From Thioalkalivibrio sp. ALJ16 (GTDB lineage Bacteria; Pseudomonadota; Gammaproteobacteria; Ectothiorhodospirales; Ectothiorhodospiraceae), in NCBI RefSeq assembly GCF_000377345.1, contig NZ_KB898046.1:29919-93918 (forward strand): a stretch of 64,000 nucleotides of DNA, read 5' to 3'. The translations under genes were made by a program, and so were the position numbers. Each line of letters starts with the position of its first letter. Positions within the stretch are counted from its first letter, which is position 1. Shown here piece after piece: positions 63,743-64,000 of this stretch. The notes under the pieces were generated by a model. That model was not told the DNA's origin. It searched no databases and worked only from the letters and a program-made list of their open reading frames with translations.

Positions 63743-64000
63743 ATGCTGGACAAGAAGACGTTGCAGAAGCTGGGCGGTTGGGAAGGCTATCGGCTGGAAC
63801 GTGCGGTGTGGCCGGAGGAGGCCGGCGGCACGCTGGAGCTGCACCTGAAGCCGACGCGGCAGTGGATGCACTGCGAACGCTGCGGGCACCGGACGCGTCA
63901 GGTGCACGAGACGACGCTGCGGCGGGTTCGGGATCTTCCCCTGTTCGAGTACCGGGTGGTGCTGGTGGTGCCGCGTCGCCGGGTGTGGTGCGAGCACTGC
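63743..64000 (+). CDS. ISL3-family transposase, 5' part (cut by the window edge)
   Basis: The first 86 codons of a transposase. It has the N-terminal zinc-finger of the ISL3 family, with C44-xx-C47 (HCERCGHR) and C83-xx-C86 (WCEHC), and the typical start KTLQKLGGWEGYRLE. The catalytic DDE part lies outside the window, so intactness cannot be judged. The element probably begins about 90 bp upstream (63655-63742), just after the tRNA-Pro terminator. Confidence 0.82.
   Translation, partial: MLDKKTLQKLGGWEGYRLERAVWPEEAGGTLELHLKPTRQWMHCERCGHRTRQVHETTLRRVRDLPLFEYRVVLVVPRRRVWCEHC

Overview
The window is a high-GC gammaproteobacterial chromosome segment. Gene content and protein style (cyanase with its own transporter, Tat-exported nitrate/taurine-type binding proteins, oversized PstA and PstC, Pseudomonas-like REP sequences) point to a Chromatiales/Ectothiorhodospiraceae-type bacterium, possibly near Thioalkalivibrio. 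That placement is inferred from gene content only. The segment mixes core genes with accessory metabolism. Its intergenic spaces are unusually full of small palindromic repeats.

Layout. 0-1.5 kb: a Phd/PIN toxin-antitoxin pair inside REP-type repeats. 1.5-4.5 kb: two tandem MgtE genes behind a long structured leader. 4.7-9.3 kb: an ABC transporter with a CrtC/AttH-like lipoprotein. 9.5-11.6 kb: a small acidic protein and MsrPQ (repair of oxidised periplasmic methionine). 11.8-14.6 kb: argF, argD and an iron superoxide dismutase. 14.8-16.3 kb: a DASS-family symporter. 16.5-18.5 kb: a chemoreceptor with a probable sigma-28 promoter. 18.7-21.0 kb: an amidohydrolase-like protein, a glutaredoxin-like protein and a secreted DsrE-like protein. 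21.1-30.1 kb: the complete phosphate-starvation module phoB-phoR, pstS, pstCAB-phoU, with three 11-bp-periodic Pho boxes and a terminator separating pstS from pstC. 30.2-33.9 kb: an MBL phosphodiesterase, tRNA-Ala(CGC), and a periplasmic-sensor GGDEF-EAL protein.

33.9-46.8 kb is the most interesting part. A cyanate/nitrate-type ABC transporter plus cyanase lies next to a NifA-like GAF/AAA+/Fis activator. Then comes a second, paralogous ABC transporter. Divergent from that is an operon for an OsmC-like protein, an acyl-CoA-dehydrogenase-fold flavoprotein, a DUF302 protein and a rubredoxin-FAD reductase fusion. Sigma-54 (-24/-12) promoters lie in front of the cyanate operon and the OsmC operon, and a weaker one lies before the second transporter. 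A shared TTGTC(G/C)GC half-site appears upstream. Together they look like one sigma-54 regulon for scavenging small nitrogen compounds, one branch of which has no assigned substrate.

46.8-55.99 kb: ygfZ with an unlisted 54-residue membrane protein, sdhCDAB with a 305-bp palindromic element inserted between sdhA and sdhB, sdhE, a YgfX-like frame running without a stop into a NifU-domain protein, srkA, a TVP38-type membrane protein, and an MBL-fold protein that has lost two zinc-binding histidines. 56.1-63.4 kb: the conserved thrS-infC-rpmI-rplT-pheS-pheT-ihfA-merR cluster, with infC using an AUU start. The window ends with tRNA-Pro(GGG) and the first part of an ISL3-type transposase.

Repeats. 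Four copies of a fold-back element occupy intergenic gaps between 9.3 and 20.4 kb. Two sub-families of REP-like palindromes occur across the window, one inside the AttH-type operon and one between sdhB and sdhE. No CRISPR array, prophage or integrative element was seen.
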